From: a virus
IMG/VR virus record: IMGVR_UViG_3300042691_003558
Span: 1 to 21,008 of that record
Direction: 5' to 3' (one strand)
Length of the DNA stretch: 21,008 nt
Shown here: positions 1 to 6,782 of the stretch, piece after piece
Numbering within the stretch: the stretch's first letter is position 1
How the letters are laid out: each line of letters begins with the position of its first letter
Notes under the pieces: generated by a model
The model's database searches: none
The model's input: only the letters and a program-made list of their open reading frames with translations
Told to the model about the DNA's origin: nothing
Program-made: the position numbers and the translations under genes

Positions 1-1039
1 CGGCGGCACTAACTTTGTCAACCGCATCATCAACGGAGATATGCGGATTGACCAGAGGAACGCTGGGGCGGCGGTGACGGTTGATGGTGCGTCCGTTTAT
101 ACGCTTGACCGCTGGAGAGCTACCGATGTGACGAGCGGGGCGTTTACGGTTCAGCAGTCATCTGTTGCGCCTTCCGGGTTCAATAACTCATCGCTGATCA
201 CGGTAACAAGCGCGGCGGGTAGCTACGCCTCTACAGATCAAGCTGACTTTATTCAGCGTATTGAGGGGTTCAACATTGCAGATTTTGCATACGGCACGGC
301 AAGCGCGACCCCGACCACCTTGTCGTTCTGGGTTCGCTCTAGCGTCACAGGTAGCTTTGGCGGTGCGCTGCAAAACAATAATGAAAACTACTCATTTCCT
401 TTTTTGTTTACGATTTCTGCTGCGAACACATGGGAATACAAAACCATCGCAGTGTCTTCGGCCACAGCAGGTACGTGGGTGACGAATAACGGACTAGGTC
501 TTGTTGTTCGATTTTCGCTTGCAGCGGGAAGCTCTCGTCTTGGTACTGCTGGTGCGTGGGCTGCCGCCGACCATCGTGGAGCTACAGGACAAACCAACTT
601 ACTGTCCACAAGCGGAGCCACCTTCTACCTGACGGGTGTGCAACTCGAAGCCGGGGCAGTCGCCACGCCTTTTGAGCGCAGACCTTATGGGACAGAACTT
701 CAGCTTGCACAGCGTTATTACTTAAGATATGGAACGACCACCACCGACTCACCTATGACAACAACTGGAGCGGCATCTAACACCACAGTGGCATACCCTA
801 TTGCAAACTTTCCAGTGACAATGAGGGCAGCACCAACACTTAGCAGGAATGGTTGTTATTTATACAACCCCGCACTAGGGGGAACAAACTTAACAAATCT
901 AACATTGTCTGCGGCAAACACAAGCTACGCAATGCTGGCTGCTACTGTCGCAAGCGGATTGACAAGTCAAAACACGTATTTTGTTTCTTCCTCTGCTGCT
1001 AACCCATCGCACTTTATAGATTTTTCTGCGGAGCTGTAA
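1..1039 (+). CDS. Tail fibre / receptor-binding protein, C-terminal part (cut by left edge)
   Basis: The reading frame is open to the left edge, starting with the complete codon at base 2, so the ATG at 41 is internal and the true start lies outside the window. About 345 residues are visible. The first visible residues, followed by an INGDMRIDQRN motif and then YTLDRW, are a signature seen in many phage tail fibre and tail-spike carbohydrate-binding regions. A jelly-roll-like middle has FWVRSS and WEYKTIAV segments. Near two thirds of the way comes GVQLEAGAVATPFERRPYG, then ELQLAQRYYLRYG, which in related phage proteins marks the end of the binding domain and the start of a Ser/Thr/Ala-rich tip. 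Role: host-surface recognition, inferred from these motifs. Base composition is uneven: 70 of the first 120 bases are G or C, and the 3' end is more AT-rich, as expected of a mosaic host-range gene. Confidence 0.8.
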   Translation, partial: GGTNFVNRIINGDMRIDQRNAGAAVTVDGASVYTLDRWRATDVTSGAFTVQQSSVAPSGFNNSSLITVTSAAGSYASTDQADFIQRIEGFNIADFAYGTASATPTTLSFWVRSSVTGSFGGALQNNNENYSFPFLFTISAANTWEYKTIAVSSATAGTWVTNNGLGLVVRFSLAAGSSRLGTAGAWAAADHRGATGQTNLLSTSGATFYLTGVQLEAGAVATPFERRPYGTELQLAQRYYLRYGTTTTDSPMTTTGAASNTTVAYPIANFPVTMRAAPTLSRNGCYLYNPALGGTNLTNLTLSAANTSYAMLAATVASGLTSQNTYFVSSSAANPSHFIDFSAEL

Positions 1040-1201
1040 ATGTATCGATACATCAACAATTTTCAAGGGCAGACCGCTGGGGTGCAACGGTTGTCTGACA
1101 TGGCAAGCATCCCCTTCGACCCCGCCAACACAGATTTTCAGGAATACCAACGCTGGCTGGCCGAGGGCAACACCCCTGAACCGGCTGAGACACAGGAGTG
1201 A
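1040..1201 (+). CDS. Small tail-fibre-companion protein, 53 aa
   Basis: This ORF begins with an ATG directly after the TAA stop of the fibre gene and ends in TGA five bases before the next ATG. The product is 53 residues. It carries [20 protein letters not shown] followed by an acidic NTPEPAE tail, a pattern common in short proteins encoded straight after phage tail fibre genes, where they are often annotated as hypothetical or as possible fibre-assembly partners. No signal peptide or membrane segment is seen. It is probably translated by reinitiation after the fibre gene, since no strong Shine-Dalgarno sequence is visible. Its function is not established; an accessory role in fibre folding or attachment is inferred from position only. 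Confidence 0.7.
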   Translation: MYRYINNFQGQTAGVQRLSDMASIPFDPANTDFQEYQRWLAEGNTPEPAETQE

Positions 1202-1205
1202 GTAA

Positions 1206-1436
1206 ATGGCTGACCATGAGATTGACCCCGTGAAGTACGGAGCCATGTGGCAGCGCGTCAACGACTACGAGCGTCGGTTCGAGGTCATTGACAAGAAGCT
1301 GGACAAGATGGAAGGCCAGATTGAAGAGCTACTCGCCCTTGCCAACAAGGGCCGTGGTGGGTTCTGGATGGGCATGACCATCGCCAGTTCAGTAGGTGCT
1401 TTTGCAGCATGGATGATTGCTCAAATTAAAGGCTAA
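1206..1436 (+). CDS. Coiled-coil plus C-terminal membrane helix protein (XhlA/holin-associated type), 76 aa
   Basis: A purine-rich AGGAG precedes the ATG at good spacing. The 76-residue product has a charged heptad-like coiled coil over residues about 12-48 (motifs VNDYERRFEVIDKKLDKMEG and EELLAL), then a single hydrophobic segment near the C-terminus (about 53-73, GGFWMGMTIASSVGAFAAWM). This architecture matches small phage proteins of the haemolysin XhlA or holin-accessory type. It opens the lysis cassette and is followed by other membrane proteins. It is G+C-richer than the genes after 1440 and so may have travelled with the fibre module. It could equally be a membrane-anchored protein with another role; the assignment rests on architecture and context. 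Confidence 0.6.
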   Translation: MADHEIDPVKYGAMWQRVNDYERRFEVIDKKLDKMEGQIEELLALANKGRGGFWMGMTIASSVGAFAAWMIAQIKG

Positions 1437-1464
1437 ATAATGCTTGCAGAACTTGCTAATCAAT

Positions 1465-1469
1465 GGAGG
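1465..1469 (+). promoter_or_regulatory. Shine-Dalgarno that sets the start at 1477
   Basis: GGAGG lies seven bases before an ATG at 1477. The frame is also open from a TTG at 1444, but that codon has no ribosome binding site at proper spacing, so the downstream ATG is the likely start. Confidence 0.75.
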
Positions 1470-1476
1470 GCTACCT

Positions 1477-1923
1477 ATGTTACTGGAGTTAGCAGCTTGT
1501 AATGCAGCCTTCTCGGTTATCAAGGAGGCTGTAAGTAATTCTGGTGATATAATGAATGCTGGACAGGCCTTGTTCCAGTACTTTGATAATAAGGCGGTAA
1601 TCCAGAAGAAAGCCAGTAGCAAAGGTGGCTCTGATAGAGGTGATCTTGAAGAGTTCATGGCGTTAGAGCAACTCAAGAAACAAGAAGAAGAACTACGTGA
1701 AATGATGATCTACCAAGGCCGAGCAGGTCTGTGGACAGATTGGCTAAAGTTCCAGCTAGAGGCTAAGAAGAAGCGTGAAGAAGCAGAGCGTCAGAAGTTT
1801 TTAAAGAAGCAAAGAATCATCGACAGGATTAAGGACACAGCTATGATTATCCTTGTTATTGTCTTGTTGGGTGGTTTAGGTCTTATTATTGGTGGAGCTA
1901 TTTGGTATTCAAGGAGCGTATGA
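1477..1923 (+). CDS. Tail-anchored coiled-coil phage protein of unknown function, 148 aa
   Basis: The start at 1477 is chosen because of GGAGG at 1465-1469. The N-terminal third (LAACNAAFSVIKEAV...AGQALFQYFD) is helical. The middle and C-terminal portion is a strongly charged coiled coil (MALEQLKKQEEELREMM; EAKKKREEAERQKFLKKQR). A long hydrophobic helix, MIILVIVLLGGLGLIIGG, follows at about residues 122-139, close to the C-terminus. Lys/Arg residues just before this helix predict, by the positive-inside rule, a cytoplasmic coiled coil with a C-terminal anchor. Similar proteins occur in many marine T7-like phages without known function. It is not a classic i-spanin, which has its membrane helix at the N-terminus. 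The stop overlaps the next start (ATGA), so it is translationally coupled to the lipoprotein gene. A role in lysis or membrane remodelling is inferred from context. Confidence 0.65.
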   Translation: MLLELAACNAAFSVIKEAVSNSGDIMNAGQALFQYFDNKAVIQKKASSKGGSDRGDLEEFMALEQLKKQEEELREMMIYQGRAGLWTDWLKFQLEAKKKREEAERQKFLKKQRIIDRIKDTAMIILVIVLLGGLGLIIGGAIWYSRSV

Positions 1924-2093
1924 AAACAATACTTCTATTAGGCTTGTTGGCCTTGGTTGGGTGTCAAGACAGGTATCGCTATCCGTGTCAAGACCCTGCT
2001 AACTACTCCTCTCCTTCGTGTCAGCCTCCTGCTTGTGAAGCTGATGGAACCTGTACCAAATACTTATTGAAAGAACCTCAGAATGAAAACTGA
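1920..2093 (+). CDS. Small Cys/Pro-rich lipoprotein, 57 aa (o-spanin-like candidate)
   Basis: The ATG at 1920 overlaps the previous stop as ATGA and has AAGGAG upstream. An ATT-type upstream extension of the frame lacks support. The product starts MKTILLLGLLALVGC, a complete lipoprotein signal peptide with lipobox LVGC and the lipid-modified Cys at residue 15. The mature part of about 43 residues holds four further Cys (residues 23, 34, 39, 45) and many Pro, and ends in a charged tail. Small proline-rich lipoproteins in phage lysis cassettes are commonly outer-membrane spanin subunits (Rz1 type); the four extra cysteines suggest two disulfides in the periplasm. The classic Rz/Rz1 embedded arrangement is absent, so the spanin call is only a hypothesis. 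Secretion and lipidation are well supported. Confidence 0.7.
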   Translation: MKTILLLGLLALVGCQDRYRYPCQDPANYSSPSCQPPACEADGTCTKYLLKEPQNEN

Positions 2094-2337
2094 TTATGAT
2101 GCTCTGCTTCGCTTTATCATTGGTGTAACCTTGTCACTTACTCTGGCTGGTATCGTTGGAGTAGTTTTGTTTAGTTTGGTCTTTGTGACCCAGCCGATGA
2201 CAGCTATGGCTCCCAACGATGAGGCTTTCTTTGCCCTCATTACGCCTCTGGCTACGTTTATCACTGGTTCCTTGGGTACGCTATTGGCGATGAACAAGAA
2301 GCCCCCAGAAGCCCCTAAAGAAGAAGGTACAGAATGA
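2083..2337 (+). CDS. Two-helix membrane protein, holin-like, 84 aa
   Basis: The ATG lies inside the end of the lipoprotein gene (11-base overlap) with AAAGAACC/AGAATG upstream, indicating coupled translation. The product has a short charged N-terminus, a hydrophobic helix at about residues 10-36 (FIIGVTLSLTLAGIVGVVLF), a short Pro/Asp-containing loop (TAMAPNDE), a second hydrophobic helix at about 48-69, and a hydrophilic Lys/Glu/Pro C-terminal tail. Two helices, small size, charged C-terminus and position in front of another holin-like gene and an endolysin all fit a class II holin or a holin partner/antiholin. The function is inferred from architecture; no family motif proves it. Confidence 0.6.
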   Translation: MKTDYDALLRFIIGVTLSLTLAGIVGVVLFSLVFVTQPMTAMAPNDEAFFALITPLATFITGSLGTLLAMNKKPPEAPKEEGTE

Positions 2338-2747
2338 TTCCATTAGCAGGACTCCTAGAGATTGGCGGTAAGCTGGTAGACAAACTAATTCCTGATCCTG
2401 AAGCTAAAGCTCGGGCACAGTTGGAGTTGGCTAAGCTTGCTCAAGACGGTGAGTTGGCTAAGATTGCCAATGACACCAAGCTGTATGAGACAGAGCAAAA
2501 CAACCTCTCAGCACGGCATACTGCTGACATGGCCTCTGACTCATGGCTCAGTAAGAATATCCGTCCTATGACCCTTGTAGCCATCTTCGTGGGCTACTTT
2601 GTGTTTGCAATGATGAGTGCCTTTGACCTTGAAGCTAATGAAGCTTATGTGACGTTGCTTGGTCAGTGGGGTATGTTGGTTATGTCTTTCTACTTTGGTG
2701 GTCGTACCTTAGAGAAGATTATTGATATGAAGGCTAAGAAACCATGA
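2334..2747 (+). CDS. Holin of the 3-TM / gene-transfer-release type, 137 aa
   Basis: The start overlaps the previous stop as ATGA. The N-terminal half is amphipathic and charged (KLVDKLIPDPEAKARAQLEL, then a Lys/Glu-rich helix and SARHTADMASDSWLSKNIRP). The C-terminal half has two clear hydrophobic segments (about residues 77-95, MTLVAIFVGYFVFAMMSAF, and 107-124, LLGQWGMLVMSFYFGGR), then a basic tail EKIIDMKAKKP. The WLSKNIRPMT...FYFGGRTLEKI pattern is characteristic of phage holins of the GTA_holin_3TM type (established family knowledge). Such proteins permeabilise the inner membrane to release or activate the endolysin. The gene overlaps the endolysin gene by four bases, the usual holin-endolysin order. 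Confidence 0.78.
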   Translation: MIPLAGLLEIGGKLVDKLIPDPEAKARAQLELAKLAQDGELAKIANDTKLYETEQNNLSARHTADMASDSWLSKNIRPMTLVAIFVGYFVFAMMSAFDLEANEAYVTLLGQWGMLVMSFYFGGRTLEKIIDMKAKKP

Positions 2748-3202
2748 AACTATCTACAAACTTCTCTGTTGCTGAACTCTCTAAGTCTGAGGCTGCTACC
2801 CGACAAGGTTTGGACAACACCCCTAGCATGGAGGTGATTGACAGCCTTCAAGCACTGGTGGATAACGTCTTGCAACCTTTGCGTGACAAACTTGGCCCTA
2901 TCGTTGTGACCTCTGGCTATCGTAGTCCTGCGGTTAATAAGGCCATTGGTGGTTCTGCTACCTCTGACCACTGCAAAGGCCAAGCTGCTGATATTGAAGT
3001 GTTGAATATGGATAACAAGGCACTGGCTGAGTACATTCGTGACAACATGAAGTTTACACAGCTTATCCTTGAATTCTACCGTAAGGGTGTGGCAGATAGT
3101 GGATGGGTTCATGTGTCTTACGATGCTAAGAATCTGAAGAACCAAGTCCTGACAGCAGTCAAGGTTGACAGTAAGACTGTTTATCACAACGGTATTCAAT
3201 AA
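2744..3202 (+). CDS. Endolysin: M15 family zinc D-Ala-D-Ala carboxy/endopeptidase
   Basis: 152 residues, starting in an ATGA overlap with the holin. The N-terminus (NFSVAELSKSEAATRQGLDN) matches the opening of the Peptidase_M15_3 family. The zinc site is visible: SDHCKGQAADIEV gives His76 and Asp83, and WVHVSY gives His123, matching the SxHxxGxAxD ... WxH pattern of M15 enzymes. VVTSGYRSPAVN (about 54-65) is the usual preceding strand-turn. The enzyme hydrolyses peptide cross-links or stem peptides of peptidoglycan. There is no signal peptide, so release depends on the holin encoded immediately upstream. The size is typical for the family and the domain appears complete. Confidence 0.9.
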   Translation: MKLSTNFSVAELSKSEAATRQGLDNTPSMEVIDSLQALVDNVLQPLRDKLGPIVVTSGYRSPAVNKAIGGSATSDHCKGQAADIEVLNMDNKALAEYIRDNMKFTQLILEFYRKGVADSGWVHVSYDAKNLKNQVLTAVKVDSKTVYHNGIQ

Positions 3203-3210
3203 GAGGTCTT

Positions 3211-3999
3211 ATGGAACAACAAGATTCATTTCAAGCTGCTATTGATTATCTAATAGCAAACAGGAAGAAGCCTGTCTTCACTAACAGAGGCTTGTTCACT
3301 GAACCTGCCCAAGAGACTAAGCCTAGCGTGGTGAATGGTCTGTTTGGTGACGAATACATCAAGCGTAACCAAGGAGGTGGTGAGAGCAGCTTTGAGCAAC
3401 CGTTCACTGGTAACCCCTTCTCCTCTCCTAGAAACGGTTTGTCTTCTCTGACTGACGCAGCCCGTTATCGAGACCTAGCATCTGGTATCAGGAATAATTC
3501 TAATGCTGTTGGCGGGGTTACTAGCTTGTTGACAGGTAATCCTGTGGTGGGTGTCCTAGCTCGTTATGGCCTTCCTAAAGTGTTTGATTACTTGGGTGAT
3601 CGCGCTTATAATCAGTATGGACAAGAGATGCAACAAATTGGTGGTGAGTTGTTTAACCCTACCAATCCTAACCTTGCTGCTCTCGCTTATAACGACCCTA
3701 ACTACGATTCTTATCGTAGTGACTTCCCTGCTGGTGGTGTGACTTACGCTCCCGGTTCTCCAGCTACTTTCTACAACGATCCTAACTACGATGCTTATCG
3801 TAGTGACGTTAACGTAGCTGTTGGTGGGCCTATTAACACCTCTCTTATTCAAGGTACGTCCTTCGACGGTGGTCAACCGGGGGTAGGTATTGACAGTGGT
3901 AACTTTGACTTCGGCGGTGGTTATGGTACTTCCTTCGATGGCGGTAGTTCTTACTCCAACCAAGACCAAGCAGACCGTGACGTAGGCAACATGAGCTAA
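3211..3999 (+). CDS. Gly/Asn/Tyr-rich protein with internal repeats, probable virion component, 262 aa
   Basis: AGAGG precedes the ATG. I do not recognise the family. The N-terminal third is polar; a hydrophobic stretch around residues 97-125 (NAVGGVTSLLTGNPVVGVLA) is followed by a low-complexity Gly/Asn/Tyr/Ser-rich C-terminus. Two repeats are visible in the protein: NDPNYDSYRSD and NDPNYDAYRSD, 28 residues apart, and GTSFDGG occurs twice. The DNA under the first pair is 31/33 identical between copies. Composition and position between the endolysin and tail genes suggest a structural or fibre-associated protein, but nothing in the sequence proves it. There are no catalytic motifs and no signal peptide. 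Confidence 0.6.
   Translation: MEQQDSFQAAIDYLIANRKKPVFTNRGLFTEPAQETKPSVVNGLFGDEYIKRNQGGGESSFEQPFTGNPFSSPRNGLSSLTDAARYRDLASGIRNNSNAVGGVTSLLTGNPVVGVLARYGLPKVFDYLGDRAYNQYGQEMQQIGGELFNPTNPNLAALAYNDPNYDSYRSDFPAGGVTYAPGSPATFYNDPNYDAYRSDVNVAVGGPINTSLIQGTSFDGGQPGVGIDSGNFDFGGGYGTSFDGGSSYSNQDQADRDVGNMS
3691..3807 (+). repeat. Two direct repeats (33 bp), each containing an 8-bp inverted repeat
   Basis: Copies at 3691-3723 and 3775-3807 differ at 2 of 33 positions and are 84 bases (28 codons) apart, in frame. Each contains a perfect 8-bp inverted repeat ACTACGAT/ATCGTAGT with a 4-base loop (3701-3720 loop TCTT; 3785-3804 loop GCTT). The repeat lies inside the coding region and encodes NYDSYRS/NYDAYRS. 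Confidence 0.85.
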
Positions 4000-4005
4000 A
4001 CCACC

Positions 4006-4356
4006 ATGAAACACTCCATCGGGATAGACATCCCTGCCAACACACTTACTGAGATGTTCACTGTCCCTAATGGCTATGTGGCTGATGTGAGTATGGTGTT
4101 TGTAACCAACAACGGTACAGGCAACAAACACGTATCAGTTTACTGGCAGCATGAGCATGACTCTAATCACAAGATATACATCCTGAAGGAAGCTACTGTT
4201 AACGCTAAGACTTATGTGCAGTTCACCAACGGTTCTGTTGTCTTTAAGTCTGGTGACTCAATGAAGGTATTGACTGAGGCTGGAGCCACGGTAGCTGTAA
4301 TTGTTACCTTTGACCTACGTAAAGAGCCTCCTTTGTATACCTTCCCTAACGAATAA
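4006..4356 (+). CDS. Small beta-rich phage protein of unknown function, 116 aa
   Basis: It begins six bases after the previous stop, with a weak CCACC leader. The product looks like a single beta-sandwich domain, with alternating strands such as TEMFTVPNGYVADVSMVFVT, HVSVYWQHEH, TYVQFTNGSVVFKSGDSMKV and ATVAVIVTFDL. Proteins with this pattern (MFTVPxGY...V.V.W.....I...Y....G.VVF..GD...V) are common near the tail genes of marine podoviruses and are generally listed as hypothetical or minor structural proteins. Decoration or tail-accessory function is a guess from context. The length appears complete; there is no signal peptide or membrane segment. Confidence 0.65.
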   Translation: MKHSIGIDIPANTLTEMFTVPNGYVADVSMVFVTNNGTGNKHVSVYWQHEHDSNHKIYILKEATVNAKTYVQFTNGSVVFKSGDSMKVLTEAGATVAVIVTFDLRKEPPLYTFPNE

Positions 4357-4370
4357 GGAAAGAGAACAGC

Positions 4371-5033
4371 ATGACCTATCTACAACTTGTTAACATGGTG
4401 TTGCGTAGGCTTCGTGAGAACGAGGTTACCACACTTCAGGGCGCGGCCCGACAAAACACATATCCTCGGCTGGTAGGGGATTTCATCAACGATGCCAAGC
4501 GGATGGTTGAACAAGCATGGGACTGGTCTTCTTTGCGTACCACTCAGACAGTGACCACTCAGGCTAATGTCTTTAACTATGTACTGACTGGCTCTAACAA
4601 CCGCTTTGAGGTCTTGAACGTCCTGAACGACACCTCTAACTGGTTTATGCACTATCAGACTGCCTCTTGGTTTGACCAAGCCTATTTGTTGGATGGGTCT
4701 GTTAATACTGGCAGCCCTGCCTACTACAGCTTCAACGGTGTAGACGCTAACGGAGACACTCAGGTGGATGTCTACCCTAAGCCTGACGGTGTGTATACCC
4801 TTCGGTTTAACGTGGTACAGCGCCGCCCTGACCTTTCTGCGGATACCGACACGGTTATCGTCCCCTACCGCCCTATCGTCCTTCTAGCTCAGGCTATGGC
4901 GATTGAGGAGCGAGGTGAAGACGGAGGTAACGCAAGTCAGTGGGCATACCAACAAGCACAAGCAGCACTGAGCGATGAGATTGCTCTTGACTCAGCCCGA
5001 CACCCTGAAGAATTGATTTGGCGTGAAGTATGA
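4371..5033 (+). CDS. Tail tubular protein A / head-tail adaptor (T7 gp11-like)
   Basis: TAAGGA at the previous stop provides the ribosome site. The 220-residue product opens with MTYLQLVNMVLRRLRENEV, followed by FINDAKRMVEQAWDWSSL and RFEVLNVLND, the pattern of T7 gp11 / P22 gp4-type adaptor proteins (T7 gp11 is about 196 residues). These form a dodecameric ring under the portal to which the nozzle binds. The C-terminal helix RPIVLLAQAMAIEERGEDGG plus the Ala/Gln-rich AYQQAQAALSDEIALDSARH is also typical. The stop overlaps the next start (ATGA), and the partner gene is the nozzle, matching the gp11-gp12 order of T7-like phages. Confidence 0.88.
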   Translation: MTYLQLVNMVLRRLRENEVTTLQGAARQNTYPRLVGDFINDAKRMVEQAWDWSSLRTTQTVTTQANVFNYVLTGSNNRFEVLNVLNDTSNWFMHYQTASWFDQAYLLDGSVNTGSPAYYSFNGVDANGDTQVDVYPKPDGVYTLRFNVVQRRPDLSADTDTVIVPYRPIVLLAQAMAIEERGEDGGNASQWAYQQAQAALSDEIALDSARHPEELIWREV

Positions 5034-6571
5034 AACAATTACAAAGCATCTCTGTGGTAGCTCCGGGCTTCTCCGGGTTGAACACACAAGACAGCAGTGT
5101 CTCCCTGCCTAACAGCTTCTCGCTGGCTGCTGATAATTGTGTCATTGATAAATATGGTCGTCTAGGGGCACGTAAGGGCTGGACGATGCAGACAACAGAC
5201 GGTGATGATGAACTTGAAGGAGAGAGTATTCAATTTCTTCATGAGCACACCAATGCTGACAACACATTGACCGTCCTTAGTGGTGGTAATAATAAAATAT
5301 TTAAAAATGGTGTGTCTGGGGTATTGACAGATGTGACCCCAATGAGTTATACTATTACTGCTAACTATTGGAAAGCAGCAACTATCAACGATGTTGCTTT
5401 GATTGTTCAAGAAGACCATCCACCTTTGATTTATTCTGAGGCAGCAAGCCCAGAGTGTCAAGAGCTAACCGATTACAAGGTTCATACTCCTTCCTATGCG
5501 TCTAGCTACCCTAACGATGTTTTAGCTGCTTATGGACGGTTCTGGGTGCACGATGGATCGACTGTCTACTGGTCTACCGATATTGCAGATACCAACTTTC
5601 CTGCCTTTGCAGGGGGAACCAGCGGTACTCTGAACATTGCCTCTGTCTTGCCTAAGAACGTAGACCGTATTGTGGCTCTGGCAGCACACAATGATTTCTT
5701 GATTATCTTCTGTGAGTATAACACGGTTATCTACAATGGGGCTATCAACCCTATCAGTGACTCCTTTGCTCTGGCAGATGTGATTGACGGTGTTGGTTGT
5801 CTTGCTCGGGATTCAGTTCAGCATACAGGCACTGACCTGTTGTTCCTGTCCCACGAAGGTGTGCGGAGCTTGGGTCGAGTGGTTCAAGAGAAGTCCCTGC
5901 CTCAGCGTGATTTGACCCGTAATGTCCGAGATGACCTTTCTGGTTATGTAACTGCTGAAACTGACTACAACAGCATCAAGAGTGTGTACTCTGAGAAAGA
6001 AGCCTTCTATCTCTTGTCTTTCCCTTCCCTGAGTACTGTGTACTGTTTGGATATGCGAAGAGCATTGGATGATGGTTCTGCAAGGGTAACACGGTGGGTG
6101 AGTCATGCAATTACTGCTTTTACCCGCACCCGTGACCAATCGGTCTATCTAGGTAAACCAGACGGTATCGGTAAATATTCAGGGTATCAGGACAGAGGTG
6201 TGTCGTACCGTATGCGGTATGCCAGTACCCACATTGACTTCCAAGACAGCACCATGACTAAGGTTCTTAAACGAATCAATGCTGTGGTGATTGGGGGTAA
6301 GGGACAACCTTTCACGATTCGCTCGGGTACAGATTATGGTGGTGCTAACTTCTTCTACGATTTGGAAATCCAAGACTCAGGCTTACTGGCATGGGGAATT
6401 GGTGAATGGGGTGTTAATGAGTGGAGTGCAGGTATCAACGTGGAGAAAGTCCACACCCCTGCGAATGGCTCTGGTAAGACCATTCAAATCTTCTTTGAAG
6501 CAACCATCAATGGAGCAGAATTGAGTGTTCAACGACTAGACCTGTTCGTTAAGACGGGAAGGATTAATTAA
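5030..6571 (+). CDS. Tail tubular protein B / tail nozzle (T7 gp12- or P22 gp10-like)
   Basis: 513 residues, beginning in an ATGA overlap with the adaptor gene. The N-terminal SVVAPGFSGLNTQDSSVSLP and DNCVIDKYGRLGARKGW are hallmark segments of podovirus tail nozzle proteins. The rest is beta-propeller-like, with repeats such as YGRFWVHDGSTVYWSTD, DFLIIFCEYNTVIYNG and DLLFLSHEGVRSLGR. It is shorter than T7 gp12 (794) and closer to P22 gp10 (about 470). It forms the hexameric tip of the short tail that carries the fibres and conducts DNA. The C-terminal segment LQRLDLFVKTGRIN-like (residues about 500-513) completes the fold. No truncation is seen. Confidence 0.88.
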   Translation: MKQLQSISVVAPGFSGLNTQDSSVSLPNSFSLAADNCVIDKYGRLGARKGWTMQTTDGDDELEGESIQFLHEHTNADNTLTVLSGGNNKIFKNGVSGVLTDVTPMSYTITANYWKAATINDVALIVQEDHPPLIYSEAASPECQELTDYKVHTPSYASSYPNDVLAAYGRFWVHDGSTVYWSTDIADTNFPAFAGGTSGTLNIASVLPKNVDRIVALAAHNDFLIIFCEYNTVIYNGAINPISDSFALADVIDGVGCLARDSVQHTGTDLLFLSHEGVRSLGRVVQEKSLPQRDLTRNVRDDLSGYVTAETDYNSIKSVYSEKEAFYLLSFPSLSTVYCLDMRRALDDGSARVTRWVSHAITAFTRTRDQSVYLGKPDGIGKYSGYQDRGVSYRMRYASTHIDFQDSTMTKVLKRINAVVIGGKGQPFTIRSGTDYGGANFFYDLEIQDSGLLAWGIGEWGVNEWSAGINVEKVHTPANGSGKTIQIFFEATINGAELSVQRLDLFVKTGRIN

Positions 6572-6771
6572 TGGCAAACTATACACCTATCACTGACTTT
6601 GCTGCAAAAGATTCACTCCTGCCGGGAGATGCTGAAAAGATTGCACGTGGTTCTGACATCACCGATGAGCTTAATGCCATTGCAACAGCGATTGCAACCA
6701 AAGCTAACACAGCCTCACCTACGTTCACAGGGACTATTGATGGTCTGTCGGTGGACTGTGGTTCATACTAA
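6571..6771 (+). CDS. Small fibre-like virion protein, 66 aa
   Basis: The start overlaps the nozzle stop as TAATG, with AAGGA upstream. The product has an N-terminal helical part (ITDFAAKDSLLPGDAEKIAR) and a C-terminal KANTASPTFTGTIDG segment. The ANTASPTFTGT phrase is the repeat unit found in many phage tail fibres and collar/whisker proteins. At 66 residues it holds only one such unit, so it could be a small tail-tip or collar protein or a fibre adaptor placed next to the nozzle. The final residues VDCGSY contain a single Cys. Function is inferred from motif and position. Confidence 0.6.
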   Translation: MANYTPITDFAAKDSLLPGDAEKIARGSDITDELNAIATAIATKANTASPTFTGTIDGLSVDCGSY

Positions 6772-6782
6772 AGGATAAGACA

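Noticed and set aside
41-43. ATG at 41 as the start of the fibre gene
   Set aside because: The frame stays open to the left edge and the residues before it continue the conserved INGDM-type motif.
1444-1476. TTG start at 1444 for the coiled-coil protein
   Set aside because: No ribosome site; the ATG at 1477 has GGAGG at ideal spacing.
3556-4131. 191-codon open frame on the - strand
   Set aside because: It lies opposite two well-packed + strand genes, has low-complexity Val/Thr-rich composition from reverse reading of repeats, and no ribosome site or family motif.
5324-5353. TTGACA, 18 bases, TATACT on the + strand
   Set aside because: Excellent promoter match (11 of 12), but deep inside the tail nozzle gene with no gene start near; kept only as a possible chance or cryptic promoter.
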